Shown in pieces: positions 16,764 through 25,322 of a stretch of 64,000 nt of DNA (position 1 is its first letter; the number at the start of each line of letters is the position of its first letter). The notes under the pieces are model-generated. The model was not told where the DNA came from, did no database searches, and saw only the letters and a program-made list of their open reading frames with translations. The translations under genes were made by a program, and so were the position numbers. Source of the stretch: JBGSOV01 sp041738935 (GTDB taxonomy: Bacteria > Patescibacteriota > Gracilibacteria > CAIRYL01 > GCA-016699755); the NCBI GenBank assembly GCA_041738935.1, contig JBGSOV010000010.1:12768-76767 (forward strand), in the 5' to 3' direction.

Positions 16764-17426
16764 ATGCACATTGGACTGATTTTGGATGGCAATCGGCGGT
16801 GGGCAAAAAAACATAGTTTGCCGACAGCGATGGGACACAAAAAGGGAATTGATATCTTTCAAAACCTTGTCGAATACGCAGCCGAACTTGAGAGGATAAG
16901 TGTTATCAGCGCTTTTGCACTTTCGACCGAAAATTTGCAGCGCGATGCAAAAGAGCTTGATAATTTATTTCGGCTTTTTTTGAATTTTGAAAAACGCGCT
17001 CCGATTCTTGTCAAAAAAGGTGCTCGTATGCGGTTTTTAGGAAATCTTGCTTTGTTACCGACAAAATTGCGAGATTCTTTTGCGCGCGTCGCAGACATGA
17101 CAGCAGCAGGGGAGAAGCTGGTAATCAATATTTGTATTGCCTTTGGCGGACGAGACGAAATCGTGCGTGCTGCCGAATCCTTACGTCACTCCGAAAAAAC
17201 TATAACTGAAGAACTTTTTCAGACCCACCTAGATGCAGCACAAACTCCAAACATAGATTTAGTAATTCGGACAGGCGGACAAAAACGTATTTCCAACTTT
17301 ATGATTTGGGAAGCCGCTTATGCCGAACTCTATTTTACTGACCTCTTATGGCCAGAGTTTTCCGCAGCAGAGCTTGACAAAGCAATCATATTTTTTGATG
17401 AGCAGAAGCGTAATTTTGGAAAATAA
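16764..17426 (+). CDS. uppS: Isoprenyl (undecaprenyl) diphosphate synthase
   Basis: cis-Prenyltransferase that builds the C55 lipid carrier for peptidoglycan and glycans. 220 residues, slightly short. Conserved N-terminal LILDGNRRWAKK with the catalytic Asp, GHKKG, STEN (ALSTENLQR), and C-terminal RTGGQKRISNFMIWEAAYAELYF with WPEF. The usual RTSGEQRLSNF is RTGGQKRISNF here, so the conserved serine and glutamate of that loop are changed. Functionally consistent with MurB and MurD elsewhere in the window. Confidence 0.92.
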   Translation: MHIGLILDGNRRWAKKHSLPTAMGHKKGIDIFQNLVEYAAELERISVISAFALSTENLQRDAKELDNLFRLFLNFEKRAPILVKKGARMRFLGNLALLPTKLRDSFARVADMTAAGEKLVINICIAFGGRDEIVRAAESLRHSEKTITEELFQTHLDAAQTPNIDLVIRTGGQKRISNFMIWEAAYAELYFTDLLWPEFSAAELDKAIIFFDEQKRNFGK

Positions 17427-17567
17427 GCGGTAGAAATAATTTCACGAGATAAATTTTTACTCATTTTTGTTAAAGAATTTTTTGCTTTTTTCTCTCTCTG
17501 AACAAAAAAAGTCTTGACGTCGAATACAATATTGCGTCACACTTTGTTCAGATTTTTTATACAAGCA

Positions 17568-18140
17568 ATGCGTTTTTCTTTGGCGGTCGGTGGTGTCGTT
17601 TGCTCGTTCGCTCTTTTTTTACCAGTTGATGCGGCATTTACGCCAGCTCCTGGTACTGATGATCCGCCAGCTTTTCATAGTTGTTTTTACTTGGGAAACA
17701 TTGTCGATGACTCGCAAAATGCCGATACCGAAGGACTCGAGAATAATCAGGTTACCTTTCATGATGGGCGAGCAATTCAACTGTATGTAATGGGAAAACT
17801 TGCTGATGGACACGCCAAAGACTATATCGAAGCAAACTTGGGAAAAATTTCTGATTTTGCACGCGCGACTAATGGCATTTCCGAACGCAATGGCGAGCCA
17901 GATTGGTATGATGGGCGCGTCGCGTCGCTTACCGGATTACTCTATTGCGCGAGTGATGATGCCAATAACGATGGACTGAGCGATACTTTTCCGCGGGCGA
18001 CTTGTCCGCAAAATTTTGATTCGCTCTATCCCGAAGGGAGTGTCCTCGAGCGCATCAAACAATATTTGCGCCCTTGCTGCACGGTAAGTGGCTACGGCGA
18101 AAATGAAAGCGTCGATTTCTTCCCCTGTGCCTTACAATAA
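17568..18140 (+). CDS. Secreted Cys-containing protein, unknown
   Basis: 190 residues from the ATG at 17568, chosen because it opens a signal peptide (MRFSLAVGGVVCSFALFLPVDA, cleavage near AAF). The mature part has no recognised domain. It is rich in Asp/Asn, has a DDANNDGLSDTF stretch that resembles a dockerin or calcium-loop motif (about residue 140), and six cysteines including a CC pair near the end that could form disulfides outside the cell. Convergent with pcrA. Confidence 0.75.
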   Translation: MRFSLAVGGVVCSFALFLPVDAAFTPAPGTDDPPAFHSCFYLGNIVDDSQNADTEGLENNQVTFHDGRAIQLYVMGKLADGHAKDYIEANLGKISDFARATNGISERNGEPDWYDGRVASLTGLLYCASDDANNDGLSDTFPRATCPQNFDSLYPEGSVLERIKQYLRPCCTVSGYGENESVDFFPCALQ

Positions 18141-18302
18141 CGGAATCTACACCTGAGGCGAGTTAGTTATATTTTTTTTGAGTTGCTCTCATCGATTTGA
18201 GTTCTTTGCTGTTCTCTGAATAAATTTTCTCGTGCTCCATGAGATGTTGATTCTGCTGCTTCCTGCCTAAATCTTATTTCTTGGCTTATTGTCTTTCGTC
18301 AC

Positions 18303-18340
18303 AACCCCCCTTTATCCACCTTATCAGGGGGAGGGAGGGT
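18303..18340. repeat. Palindromic repeat copy
   Basis: AACCCCCCTTTATCCACCTTATCAGGGGGAGGGAGGG-type element, one more copy of the family at 5042, 34783, 55591 and 57333. It sits in the gap between two convergent genes and may serve as their terminator. The remainder of 18141-18356 shows nothing else. Confidence 0.7.
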
Positions 18341-18356
18341 AATTGTACTGTTGATG

Positions 18357-20492
18357 TCACCCAATCTTTTCCAAGGGAGCAACCGACAAAGCCAGCTTTT
18401 TGCTTCCGACACTATCAAAAACGATTGTCGCGACGCCGTCATGAACTTCGATAACGCTTCCATTACCAAAAACGGCGTGGCGGACGCGTTCGCCATTCTC
18501 GAGAGAACAGTAATCAGGAATATCGTCATCAATCGCGGAGTACGACCAGTCGTCAAATTCACTCGAATTTCCAGATGTTTTTGCATTTGGTCGCGACAGA
18601 CAACGTGCTGGGATTTCATCCAAAAAGCGGCTTTCGGGATTGCGTTTGACTTCGCCAAAACCCATGCGGCTATCGGTGCGCAGCAAAATCAGTTTTTCTT
18701 TGGCGCGGGTCATGCCGACATACATCAAGCGGCGTTCTTCTTCGATTCCATCTGGGTCGTACAAACTGCGGGCATGTGGCAAAATTCCTTCTTCGAGTCC
18801 TGGCAAAAATACTATCGGAAACTCGAGACCTTTGCTGGTATGAAGCGTCATAAAAGTAATTCGGTCGAGAGACTCAATCGAATCGGCGTCCGAAATAAGC
18901 GCGACTTCTTCCAAAAAATCAGCAAGAATATTTTCTGATTCCTTTGTATCAAAGCGCTGCGCGACGGATCGCAATTCCAGAATATTTTCAAAACGCATTT
19001 CGCCTTCTTCGGTGCCGTCGCGATAAAACGTTTCGAGGTCAAATTCTTCCACCACTTTGCGAATCAATTCTGCTGGCAAAATATTCACCTTTTCTTGTCG
19101 TAGATTATTAATCTTGCGCGCAAAATTGGCAATCGCTTGTTTGGCTGCGGGTGGAACGCCGTCGGCAAATTCGACATGATCAAAAACTTCGCCAATGCTG
19201 ATATTGCGATCAGCAGCATATTGAGTGAGGCGCATAATCGTCGTCGCGCCGATTTTGCGTGGCGGCAGATTGATAATCCGCATTAGCGAAACATTATCGA
19301 GTGGATTGGCAACAACCTTCAGATATGCAAGCACATCACGAATTTCTTTGCGGGCATAAAACTTGAGTCCACCAATAATCTGGTACGGCATGGCATGGCG
19401 CAAAGCGGCTTCTTCGAGGGCTCGTGATTGGACATTGGTGCGAATCAAAATCGCAAAATCGGCATATTTGCGATTTTCCAAATCTTTGATGCCTTCAATC
19501 GTTCGGATGATAATTTCGGCTTCTTCGCGTTCGTCGCGACAATCGATAATCTCGACAAGCTCGCCCTCGCCAGATTCGGTCCACATTTTTTTGGGAACAC
19601 GACTCAGATTATTGGCGATGACACCATCTGCCGCATCCAAAATATTTTGCGTACTGCGATAATTTTGCTCGAGCTTGATGACGCGCGCGTCGGTAAAATG
19701 TTTTTGAAAATCTAGTAAGTTGGTGATGTCCGCGCCACGAAACGAATAAATCGACTGATCCGAATCGCCGATAGCGCACAAATTGCGATGATCAGCAGCA
19801 AGAAGTTCTAAAAAGCGAAATTGCACCGCGTTGGTATCCTGAAACTCATCAACCGAGACATATTGCCAACGCTTGCGGTATTTTTCTAGAATCGCCGGAA
19901 ACTTTTCAAAAAGCACGACGGGCAAAACAATCAAGTCATCAAAATCGACCGTGTTTCCGAGTAACTTCTCAGCCTCGTATTTGCGAAAAATATCCGTCGC
20001 AATTGTATCTATTGGTCCATTGGCGCGGGCGGCAAAGGATTCGGGATTCAAAAATTCATTTTTCGCGAGCGAAATTTTGGATTGAATTACGCGCGGATGG
20101 ATTTTTTTGTCATCGATGCCGGCGGCTTTCATTAGTTTCTTAATCATGGCAAGCGCGTCGTCCGCATCCAAAATCGTAAAAGAGCGCGGACGCCCAAGCG
20201 CTTCGGATTCCGTTCGCAAAATCCGTACGCCGATCGAATGGAATGTTCCGATGAGAGGCTCGTCTGCTTCGCGTTTGATGAGTTTGCGAATACGTTCTTT
20301 CATTTCATTCGCGGCCTTGTTCGTAAAAGTCACAGCAAGAATCTGCCATGGTAAAATCCCACACTCGATCATGTAGGCGATGCGATGGGTGAGCGCGCGC
20401 GTTTTACCACTCCCGGCGCCGGCAATGACGAGTACCGGTCCCGTGAGGCATTCTGCCGCTTCGCGCTGCCGAGGATTAAGTCCAGAAAGCAA
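18357..20492 (-). CDS. pcrA: UvrD/PcrA-type 3'-5' DNA helicase
   Basis: 711 residues, superfamily 1A. Motif I AGAGSGKT (about 24-31), Ia TFTNKAANEM, II VDEFQDTN (Phe instead of the common Tyr), III GDSDQSIYSFRGAD, IV QNYRST, V LHTSKGLEFPIVFLPGLEEG, VI EEERRLMYVGMTRAKEKL. The C-terminal part (GERVRHAVFGNGSVIEVHDGVATIVF through VAPLEKI) is the Tudor-like RNA-polymerase-binding domain found in PcrA, so PcrA is preferred over UvrD or Rep. Roles: replication restart, repair, and removal of stalled complexes. Starts on a TTG at 20492. Confidence 0.94.
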   Translation of the reverse strand: MLSGLNPRQREAAECLTGPVLVIAGAGSGKTRALTHRIAYMIECGILPWQILAVTFTNKAANEMKERIRKLIKREADEPLIGTFHSIGVRILRTESEALGRPRSFTILDADDALAMIKKLMKAAGIDDKKIHPRVIQSKISLAKNEFLNPESFAARANGPIDTIATDIFRKYEAEKLLGNTVDFDDLIVLPVVLFEKFPAILEKYRKRWQYVSVDEFQDTNAVQFRFLELLAADHRNLCAIGDSDQSIYSFRGADITNLLDFQKHFTDARVIKLEQNYRSTQNILDAADGVIANNLSRVPKKMWTESGEGELVEIIDCRDEREEAEIIIRTIEGIKDLENRKYADFAILIRTNVQSRALEEAALRHAMPYQIIGGLKFYARKEIRDVLAYLKVVANPLDNVSLMRIINLPPRKIGATTIMRLTQYAADRNISIGEVFDHVEFADGVPPAAKQAIANFARKINNLRQEKVNILPAELIRKVVEEFDLETFYRDGTEEGEMRFENILELRSVAQRFDTKESENILADFLEEVALISDADSIESLDRITFMTLHTSKGLEFPIVFLPGLEEGILPHARSLYDPDGIEEERRLMYVGMTRAKEKLILLRTDSRMGFGEVKRNPESRFLDEIPARCLSRPNAKTSGNSSEFDDWSYSAIDDDIPDYCSLENGERVRHAVFGNGSVIEVHDGVATIVFDSVGSKKLALSVAPLEKIG

Positions 20493-20655
20493 AAGTCACA
20501 AAAAACACTTCCGCCATTGTGCCGAAATCCTAATGCGAGGGAAAGGGGAATCGCGCGAGATTTATTGAATAAATATTGTGTACAAAATATCTTTTTCCTA
20601 TTGAATTTTTTTTGTAAATCCTTCAAAAGAGAATTATCTTTCTTTTTTCTTTTTT

Positions 20656-20913
20656 ATGAGAGAAACATCTCTTTCGGTCAAGTCCGCTTTGCTCGTGGCC
20701 TCTTTGCTACTTGTTGGAGCACTTTTTGCGATTCCGGCACATGCAGCCAGTGATGCCGATAGCTGCTCGACTCCAACTTCTTTTGGTTTTGCTCGCGCTT
20801 TTTCATTTGGTAGTTTCTTCAGTTTTGTGCAAGCAACGACGACTTGCACCACTGCTCCAAGCGGCAGCAGTAGCTCGTCAAGTTCTTCGACTAGTATTAG
20901 TATCACTCAGTAA
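20656..20913 (+). CDS. Small secreted Ser-rich peptide
   Basis: 85 residues. Signal peptide MRETSLSVKSALLVASLLLVGALFAIPAHA with an AHA-A cleavage site, leaving a mature peptide of about 54 residues. Mature part has four features: DSCSTPT, a Phe-rich FGFARAFSFGSFFSF segment, TTTCTT, and a poly-Ser tail. Two Cys in the mature part could form one disulfide. No family recognised. It is followed by a strong terminator, so it is a single-gene unit and probably well expressed. Confidence 0.7.
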   Translation: MRETSLSVKSALLVASLLLVGALFAIPAHAASDADSCSTPTSFGFARAFSFGSFFSFVQATTTCTTAPSGSSSSSSSSTSISITQ

Positions 20914-20943
20914 TCAAATTGGTAGAATAAATTGTGAAAATAT

Positions 20944-20979
20944 AAAAAAAGGAGTAGCTCAAGAGAGTGCTCCTTTTTT
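20944..20979. terminator. Bidirectional terminator
   Basis: AAAAAAAGGAG ... CTCCTTTTTT hairpin with A-run and T-run on the two sides, between the small secreted peptide gene and the convergent LPXTG protein gene. Confidence 0.85.
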
Positions 20980-20999
20980 GTTTACGAAGTTTTTTTTGA

Positions 21000-22337
21000 C
21001 TATTTCTTTTTGCGGAGGAAACGCAAACTGCTGCCCGCGAGAGCAATACCAGCTGCTACCAAAGAGACCGGTCCAGTTGCTGGCAAAGCTGGCAGGCTGA
21101 CGGCACGGATGATACCGACGCTCTCATTACCAGCGACGTCTTTGGTCGTGATGCGATAAGTAATTTCGGTTTCGGGTTGCTCGGCGATTTGCTTTTTGGT
21201 AGTGGTTTTTCCAAGCGACTGAGCTGGATCCCATTTTTTTCCACCAGTTGTACTGCGATAAAAAAGCTGATCATCGAGATCCTTGGCAGTATCTGGACTA
21301 GAATTCCACGTCAAAGTAACCAAATAATCCTTGAGGCGAGCGACATACGACGCCATCAGATTTGAAATATCCTCTGGTGGAGTCGTGTCTTCTTCCTCTG
21401 CATCCCACGGAAATAGCTCGTCCTGAGGAACACCTTCTTCTTTCTCTCCATCAAGGAGGGCTGCCAGTTCTTGATTAAGGTCGACTTCAGAATCTATGCT
21501 GGCTGCAGGATGCTCTTCAACCGTATCTTCCTCAAGTAAGAGTAGCGGTGTCAGATCAATTGGGTCGCCATCGCTTCCCTCAAAAACGGCATTATCTGTG
21601 CTGCCGCTTTCAATCGGATTATCATTTTCATCAACGATTTGCGCGGACACAGTAACACGATAGCTTTCTTCGACACTGAGATCTTTGGTCGTCAAAATCA
21701 CTTCGCTTTGATCTTTGACGCCGGTATCAAGATCGGCAGCATACTCGGCGCCAAGTACATCAATAATCGTACTGTCGTCGTTTTCAAGTTCGATTGCAAA
21801 GGCGAGTTCGGCATTGCTTGTTGGCAGAGTGATATCTTCTGAAAAAACAACACTGACTTGTGAGCGACTAAGCGCTTCTGCCGAAATCACAATTGGTGCT
21901 TCATCAGGAGCTTGCTCCATATCACCCAATGGTGTGGCAGAAACTTCGTCACTGGGAGGAGTTTCGCTATCATCACTAAAGATGGCAATGACCGTAAAAA
22001 AGTATTCGGTATCCACCGTCAAATCTTCGATTTTGATACTCGGAATCGTGTCGTCAGTTTCTTTGGACGAAGCATATTCTTCGGCTGCACCAGCTTCGAC
22101 CGACTTTGGACCATATTCTACTCGATAGCCGGTGGCTTCTTCGCCGTCTTCATTTTTTTTGGTGTTCCAGATCAAAAAGACCAAGCCGTTTCCGGCAGTT
22201 GCCGATACACCTTCGACCGTGTCAGAGTTTGCTTGTGCAATAATTTCTTCGACATTGTCTTCAAAAAAAGCCATTCCCGGCGCAATGCCTGCAAGAGCAA
22301 TAATAATCGCTGTGAGAAAGGGTATTGTTTTTTTCAT
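21000..22337 (-). CDS. Surface protein with fibronectin type III-like domains and LPXTG-like sorting signal
   Basis: 445 residues. Signal peptide MKKTIPFLTAIIIALAGIAPGMA. FnIII-like domain 1 at about 40-130 (GLVFLIWNTKKNEDGEEATGYRVEYG ... YFFTVIAI), a bacterial Ig-like (Big-5-type) region at about 145-255 (EALSRSQVSVVFSEDITLP), an acidic linker, and FnIII-like domain 2 at about 330-415. The C-terminus reads LPATG, then a hydrophobic stretch, then RFLRKKK: the three-part layout of a sortase substrate. Such proteins end up covalently fixed to the wall in Gram-positives; no sortase gene is in the window. A good promoter precedes it. Confidence 0.85.
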   Translation of the reverse strand: MKKTIPFLTAIIIALAGIAPGMAFFEDNVEEIIAQANSDTVEGVSATAGNGLVFLIWNTKKNEDGEEATGYRVEYGPKSVEAGAAEEYASSKETDDTIPSIKIEDLTVDTEYFFTVIAIFSDDSETPPSDEVSATPLGDMEQAPDEAPIVISAEALSRSQVSVVFSEDITLPTSNAELAFAIELENDDSTIIDVLGAEYAADLDTGVKDQSEVILTTKDLSVEESYRVTVSAQIVDENDNPIESGSTDNAVFEGSDGDPIDLTPLLLLEEDTVEEHPAASIDSEVDLNQELAALLDGEKEEGVPQDELFPWDAEEEDTTPPEDISNLMASYVARLKDYLVTLTWNSSPDTAKDLDDQLFYRSTTGGKKWDPAQSLGKTTTKKQIAEQPETEITYRITTKDVAGNESVGIIRAVSLPALPATGPVSLVAAGIALAGSSLRFLRKKK

Positions 22338-22389
22338 AATGTTTGTAAGAACAATGTTTTGGGTGTGCAGGGATTATTCCCATTAGAGT

Positions 22390-22418
22390 ATTATATAACA
22401 AAATAAATTTAAAAGCAA
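22390..22418 (-). promoter_or_regulatory. Promoter of the FnIII/LPXTG gene
   Basis: On the minus strand: TTGCTT (22418-22413), 17-nt spacer, TATAAT (22395-22390), about 50 nt upstream of the start codon. Sigma-70 consensus -10. Confidence 0.7.
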
Positions 22419-22515
22419 TACTTTCACCACATTTTCTCAATTACGCAAGGCGCTAAAGATGAACATGCAAAAAATCCTTGTGGATGTTCTTGCGCGCACT
22501 TATTTTGCCAATTTC

Positions 22516-22540
22516 AAAAAAGGAGAAGTGAAACTTCTCC
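22516..22540 (-). terminator. Terminator of the pilin-like operon
   Basis: GGAGAAGT / ACTTCTCC 8-bp perfect stem with loop of 3; on the minus strand it is followed by a T-run. Lies 38 nt after the end of the pilin-like gene at 22578. Confidence 0.85.
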
Positions 22541-22577
22541 CCCATTTTGTTCTTCTTAAATTTTTTTGTATTACGCT

Positions 22578-23102
22578 TTACATGCGTGTTCCTACCGCAT
22601 TTTGCACGAGGGTGACGACAGTAAGGGCAAAAAGCGCAATAATCAGTCCAAAGATTGACCATTTCATGATTGCTTTGGCATGATCGATTTTTTCTTCATC
22701 GCCAGCGGCGAGAGCAAAACTAATCGCGCCCCAGATCAAAAAGCAAACAGCGAGTCCAGAAGCAATTTCGGTCAAAAAGGTGGCGCCCATCGCAATTGCG
22801 TCTGGGAGTGAATAATTTGTGGGATCAGGAAGTGCAACGGGGGGTTTAATACCTCCAAGATTGTCATGTGTTTGCGCTCCAAATTCTGCGGGAACTTCGT
22901 TGGGATAATTGCTTGGTGCTGCTTCAACGGTTGGGAACGGAGTCGGCGTCATTGAGCCTCCCGGAATTGGAGGCGTACCACTCGGAACGATGGGATTACT
23001 GCTCGGACTCGCGCCTCCCGGAATCGGCGGCGTATTATTAGGAACATATGGGGCGTTCCCAATAGCGAGTGCTTTGGAAACGAAAGAATCAGTTATTGCC
23101 AT
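22578..23102 (-). CDS. TrbC/VirB2-like pilin protein with Pro-rich N-terminus
   Basis: 174 residues. The N-terminal 100 residues are Pro/Gly/Ser/Thr-rich with two PPIPGG motifs. The C-terminal 70 residues carry two membrane helices (FLTEIASGLAVCFLIWGAISFALAAG and IFGLIIALFALTVVTLVQNAV) separated by GDEEKIDHAKAIMKWS, the pattern of the T4SS pilin-like family so common in CPR genomes. The start overlaps the end of the next gene upstream by 10 nt. A role as a small membrane or pilus subunit is inferred; no VirB4/VirD4 ATPase is in the window. Confidence 0.7.
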   Translation of the reverse strand: MAITDSFVSKALAIGNAPYVPNNTPPIPGGASPSSNPIVPSGTPPIPGGSMTPTPFPTVEAAPSNYPNEVPAEFGAQTHDNLGGIKPPVALPDPTNYSLPDAIAMGATFLTEIASGLAVCFLIWGAISFALAAGDEEKIDHAKAIMKWSIFGLIIALFALTVVTLVQNAVGTRM

Positions 23103-23764
23103 ATTTTTACGATAAAGCTAAGGATTGTCCAAGCGGAGAGGGCAATGACCAATCCGAGAATAGAATATTTGATACCATTTTTTCCTTTCTCAATTTTAAT
23201 CTCATCAGCACTTGCAGTAATCAAGCGAATGCTCGATGCCACGAGCGAAACCGCCGAAACTGCGCCAACAACCGCAACAAAATTTCTGGCAGCTGCGGTC
23301 AAAGTGTCATTCCAGTCTCTCAGCCCAGCAATTTCATCACCGGGGAGAGGTGGTTGGATAAAGTTTTGGAAGATGGCAGACAGCAAAACAATAAAAATCC
23401 CGATAATACTGCCGCGAATCGTTTGGCGTCCAATGTCCGCGCGATCTTCATCGCCATTAGAAGCCGAAAACATCACGCCACCAACGACAATCCCGAGTAC
23501 AGCAATGGTAAAAATCGCTCGTGTTGCCCATGCCCAGACTTTACTGATAAAATCTCCATAGTTAAGCACTTGTCCGACTTGCGTCGTTTGTTCGTCCATG
23601 GCAAAGCCAGCACTTGGTAAGATCACAATCAGCAAAAGTGTGAACAGAATGCCGAAAGAAAGGTGTCGACTGAGGCGCATTGATTGCGATAATTTTGTTT
23701 TTGTGTTCCTATAGTAAGCAAAAGCTTGCGAGTTTAGCTCCGCAGAGCTGATTTTTTTACTCAT
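23093..23764 (-). CDS. Membrane protein with two TrbC/VirB2-like segments
   Basis: 223 residues from the ATG at 23764; an in-frame ATG at 23680 would start directly at a signal-peptide-like stretch (MRLSRHLSFGILFTLLLIVILPSAGFA) and is a real alternative. Four further helices follow in two pairs: TRAIFTIAVLGIVVGGVMFSAS ... IRGSIIGIFIVLLSAIF, and NFVAVVGAVSAVSLVASSIRLI ... ILGLVIALSAWTILSFIV. Each pair repeats the pilin-family layout with a short charged connector. It is the first gene of the two-gene operon with 22578-23102. Confidence 0.7.
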   Translation of the reverse strand: MSKKISSAELNSQAFAYYRNTKTKLSQSMRLSRHLSFGILFTLLLIVILPSAGFAMDEQTTQVGQVLNYGDFISKVWAWATRAIFTIAVLGIVVGGVMFSASNGDEDRADIGRQTIRGSIIGIFIVLLSAIFQNFIQPPLPGDEIAGLRDWNDTLTAAARNFVAVVGAVSAVSLVASSIRLITASADEIKIEKGKNGIKYSILGLVIALSAWTILSFIVKIWQ

Positions 23765-23802
23765 CAAAGCATACCATTAAATTCATCTTTTTTCAAGTCT
23801 GA

Positions 23803-24627
23803 ATGCGAATCCAAGACTTTCTCCTTCGCGCCAAAGATATGCTGAGTGCGGTTTCGTCAACGCCGTCGCTTGATGCCGAAGTCCTGCTTGCGCATGTGCT
23901 CCAAAAACCGCGTAGTTTTTTGCTGGCGCGTCCCGAATATCTTCTCTCGACCGCAGAACAAAAACAAGCGGGGGTTGTTTTGCAGCAACGCATGCGCGGC
24001 ATGCCAATTGCATATATTACTGGGCATACCGAATTTTTTGGACTGGATTTTACCGTAACTCCAAATGTTTTGGTGCCACGTCCCGAAACCGAACTTTTCG
24101 TTGAAGCGGCGATTTCGTTGTTGCAAAACGGTGGAACGCTGCTCGATGTTGGAACTGGATCAGGCTGCATTGCAATTGCCGTTGCCAAACATTCTGCGGC
24201 GTCAATTGTTGCGACAGATATTTCGGCAGCTGCGCTCGACATTGCTCGTCAAAATGCTGCCAGCCAGAATGTAGACATTATTTTCCAAATTAGCGATTTA
24301 CTGAGTGATATTGATTTCACAGTATTCACAAAAACTCCGCTCGTAATCACGGCAAATCTTCCGTATGTTCCCGACGCCGAACGACACCCGAGCACTGTTT
24401 GCGAACCAGAAAGTGCGATTTTTTCCGGAGTTGACGGACTCGATCACTTTCGGCGGTTTTTTGCACAACTCGTCAATTTTCCTTTTGACCATTGCCTGTT
24501 CGAATTTCATCCACCGCAAAAGACAGTTTTAGAAAATCTACTATTTCAATTGTTCCCACACCATTCCATTAGATTTGCGAAAGACCACGCCGGATTGTGG
24601 CGCTTGGGGATTCTTCAAAGAGCTTAG
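23803..24627 (+). CDS. prmC: Release-factor glutamine methyltransferase-like PrmC
   Basis: 274 residues. N-terminal helical domain (about 1-75), then the SAM-dependent methyltransferase domain with LLDVGTGSGCIAIAVAK (motif I, about 113-129), ATDISAAALDIA (motif II), and NLPYVPDAE (about 185) at the place of the canonical NPPY. PrmC methylates the GGQ glutamine of peptide-chain release factors. The Pro to Leu change in NPPY is common in CPR proteins annotated PrmC. It shares only 2 nt with the convergent phosphatase gene. Confidence 0.86.
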   Translation: MRIQDFLLRAKDMLSAVSSTPSLDAEVLLAHVLQKPRSFLLARPEYLLSTAEQKQAGVVLQQRMRGMPIAYITGHTEFFGLDFTVTPNVLVPRPETELFVEAAISLLQNGGTLLDVGTGSGCIAIAVAKHSAASIVATDISAAALDIARQNAASQNVDIIFQISDLLSDIDFTVFTKTPLVITANLPYVPDAERHPSTVCEPESAIFSGVDGLDHFRRFFAQLVNFPFDHCLFEFHPPQKTVLENLLFQLFPHHSIRFAKDHAGLWRLGILQRA

Positions 24628-24629
24628 AT

Positions 24630-25196
24630 TCAATATGACAATTGCTGACGAGTTTCTTTGATTGCACACAAAACCTTTTCAGCTATTTGCGTCCAGTTGT
24701 ATTGACTTTCATTATTCCCCAACTGGAAACCTTCAATACCGATATTTTTTGCGAATCTCATATCTGATTCTCGATCTCCAACCATTATCGAATGCTCTAA
24801 ATCTACTTTTGTTTTATGATGTTGCAAGTATTCATCGCCAAGAATGCCAACATCTGGTTTTCTGCACTCACAGCCATCGTCTGTAAAGTGAGGGCACTCA
24901 AAAATATCATCGAATAGCACCCCTGCCGTTCGAAAAGCACCAAAAATACATTCGTTGATTTCTTCATAAACTTCCCGAGGATTTGACGGAGTGCCGAGTC
25001 CATCTTGATTTGTGACCATGATAATTTTGTATCCGGCGTCCGCAAATTTTTTAATCGAAGAAATAACCCCCGGGAGAAATTCTACTTCGCTAAGATTATT
25101 GACTTGTTCGGTGACTGGAGGCTCGACAATAAGGCAACCATCACGATCTACATATAGAACTTTCTCAAGTGTTTTCGCAGTTAATCCTTTAGCCAT
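24630..25196 (-). CDS. HAD-family histidinol-phosphatase (HisB N-domain-like)
   Basis: 188 residues. The HAD nucleophile motif is VDRDGCLIVEPP (about residues 15-26; cysteine where most have DxDGT), motif II VTNQDGLGTPSNP, the zinc loop CPHFTDDGCECRKP (about 98-111), and motif IV VGDRESDMRFAKNIGIEG. The order VEPP-TEQVN and NQDGLGT is closer to the histidinol-phosphatase half of HisB than to GmhB, which is the main alternative. No imidazoleglycerol-phosphate dehydratase domain and no other his gene are present in the window. Confidence 0.72.
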   Translation of the reverse strand: MAKGLTAKTLEKVLYVDRDGCLIVEPPVTEQVNNLSEVEFLPGVISSIKKFADAGYKIIMVTNQDGLGTPSNPREVYEEINECIFGAFRTAGVLFDDIFECPHFTDDGCECRKPDVGILGDEYLQHHKTKVDLEHSIMVGDRESDMRFAKNIGIEGFQLGNNESQYNWTQIAEKVLCAIKETRQQLSY

Positions 25197-25322
25197 TTTC
25201 TAGATAAAAAGTATTCAATGAATGTATATACAATAATGTTCTATAAGTCAATATGAAACACAGAAGGAGGTTTCTTCTTGACTGAGTTTTTGGCAGAATA
25301 AAGACAGAAAATTTCTGATTGC

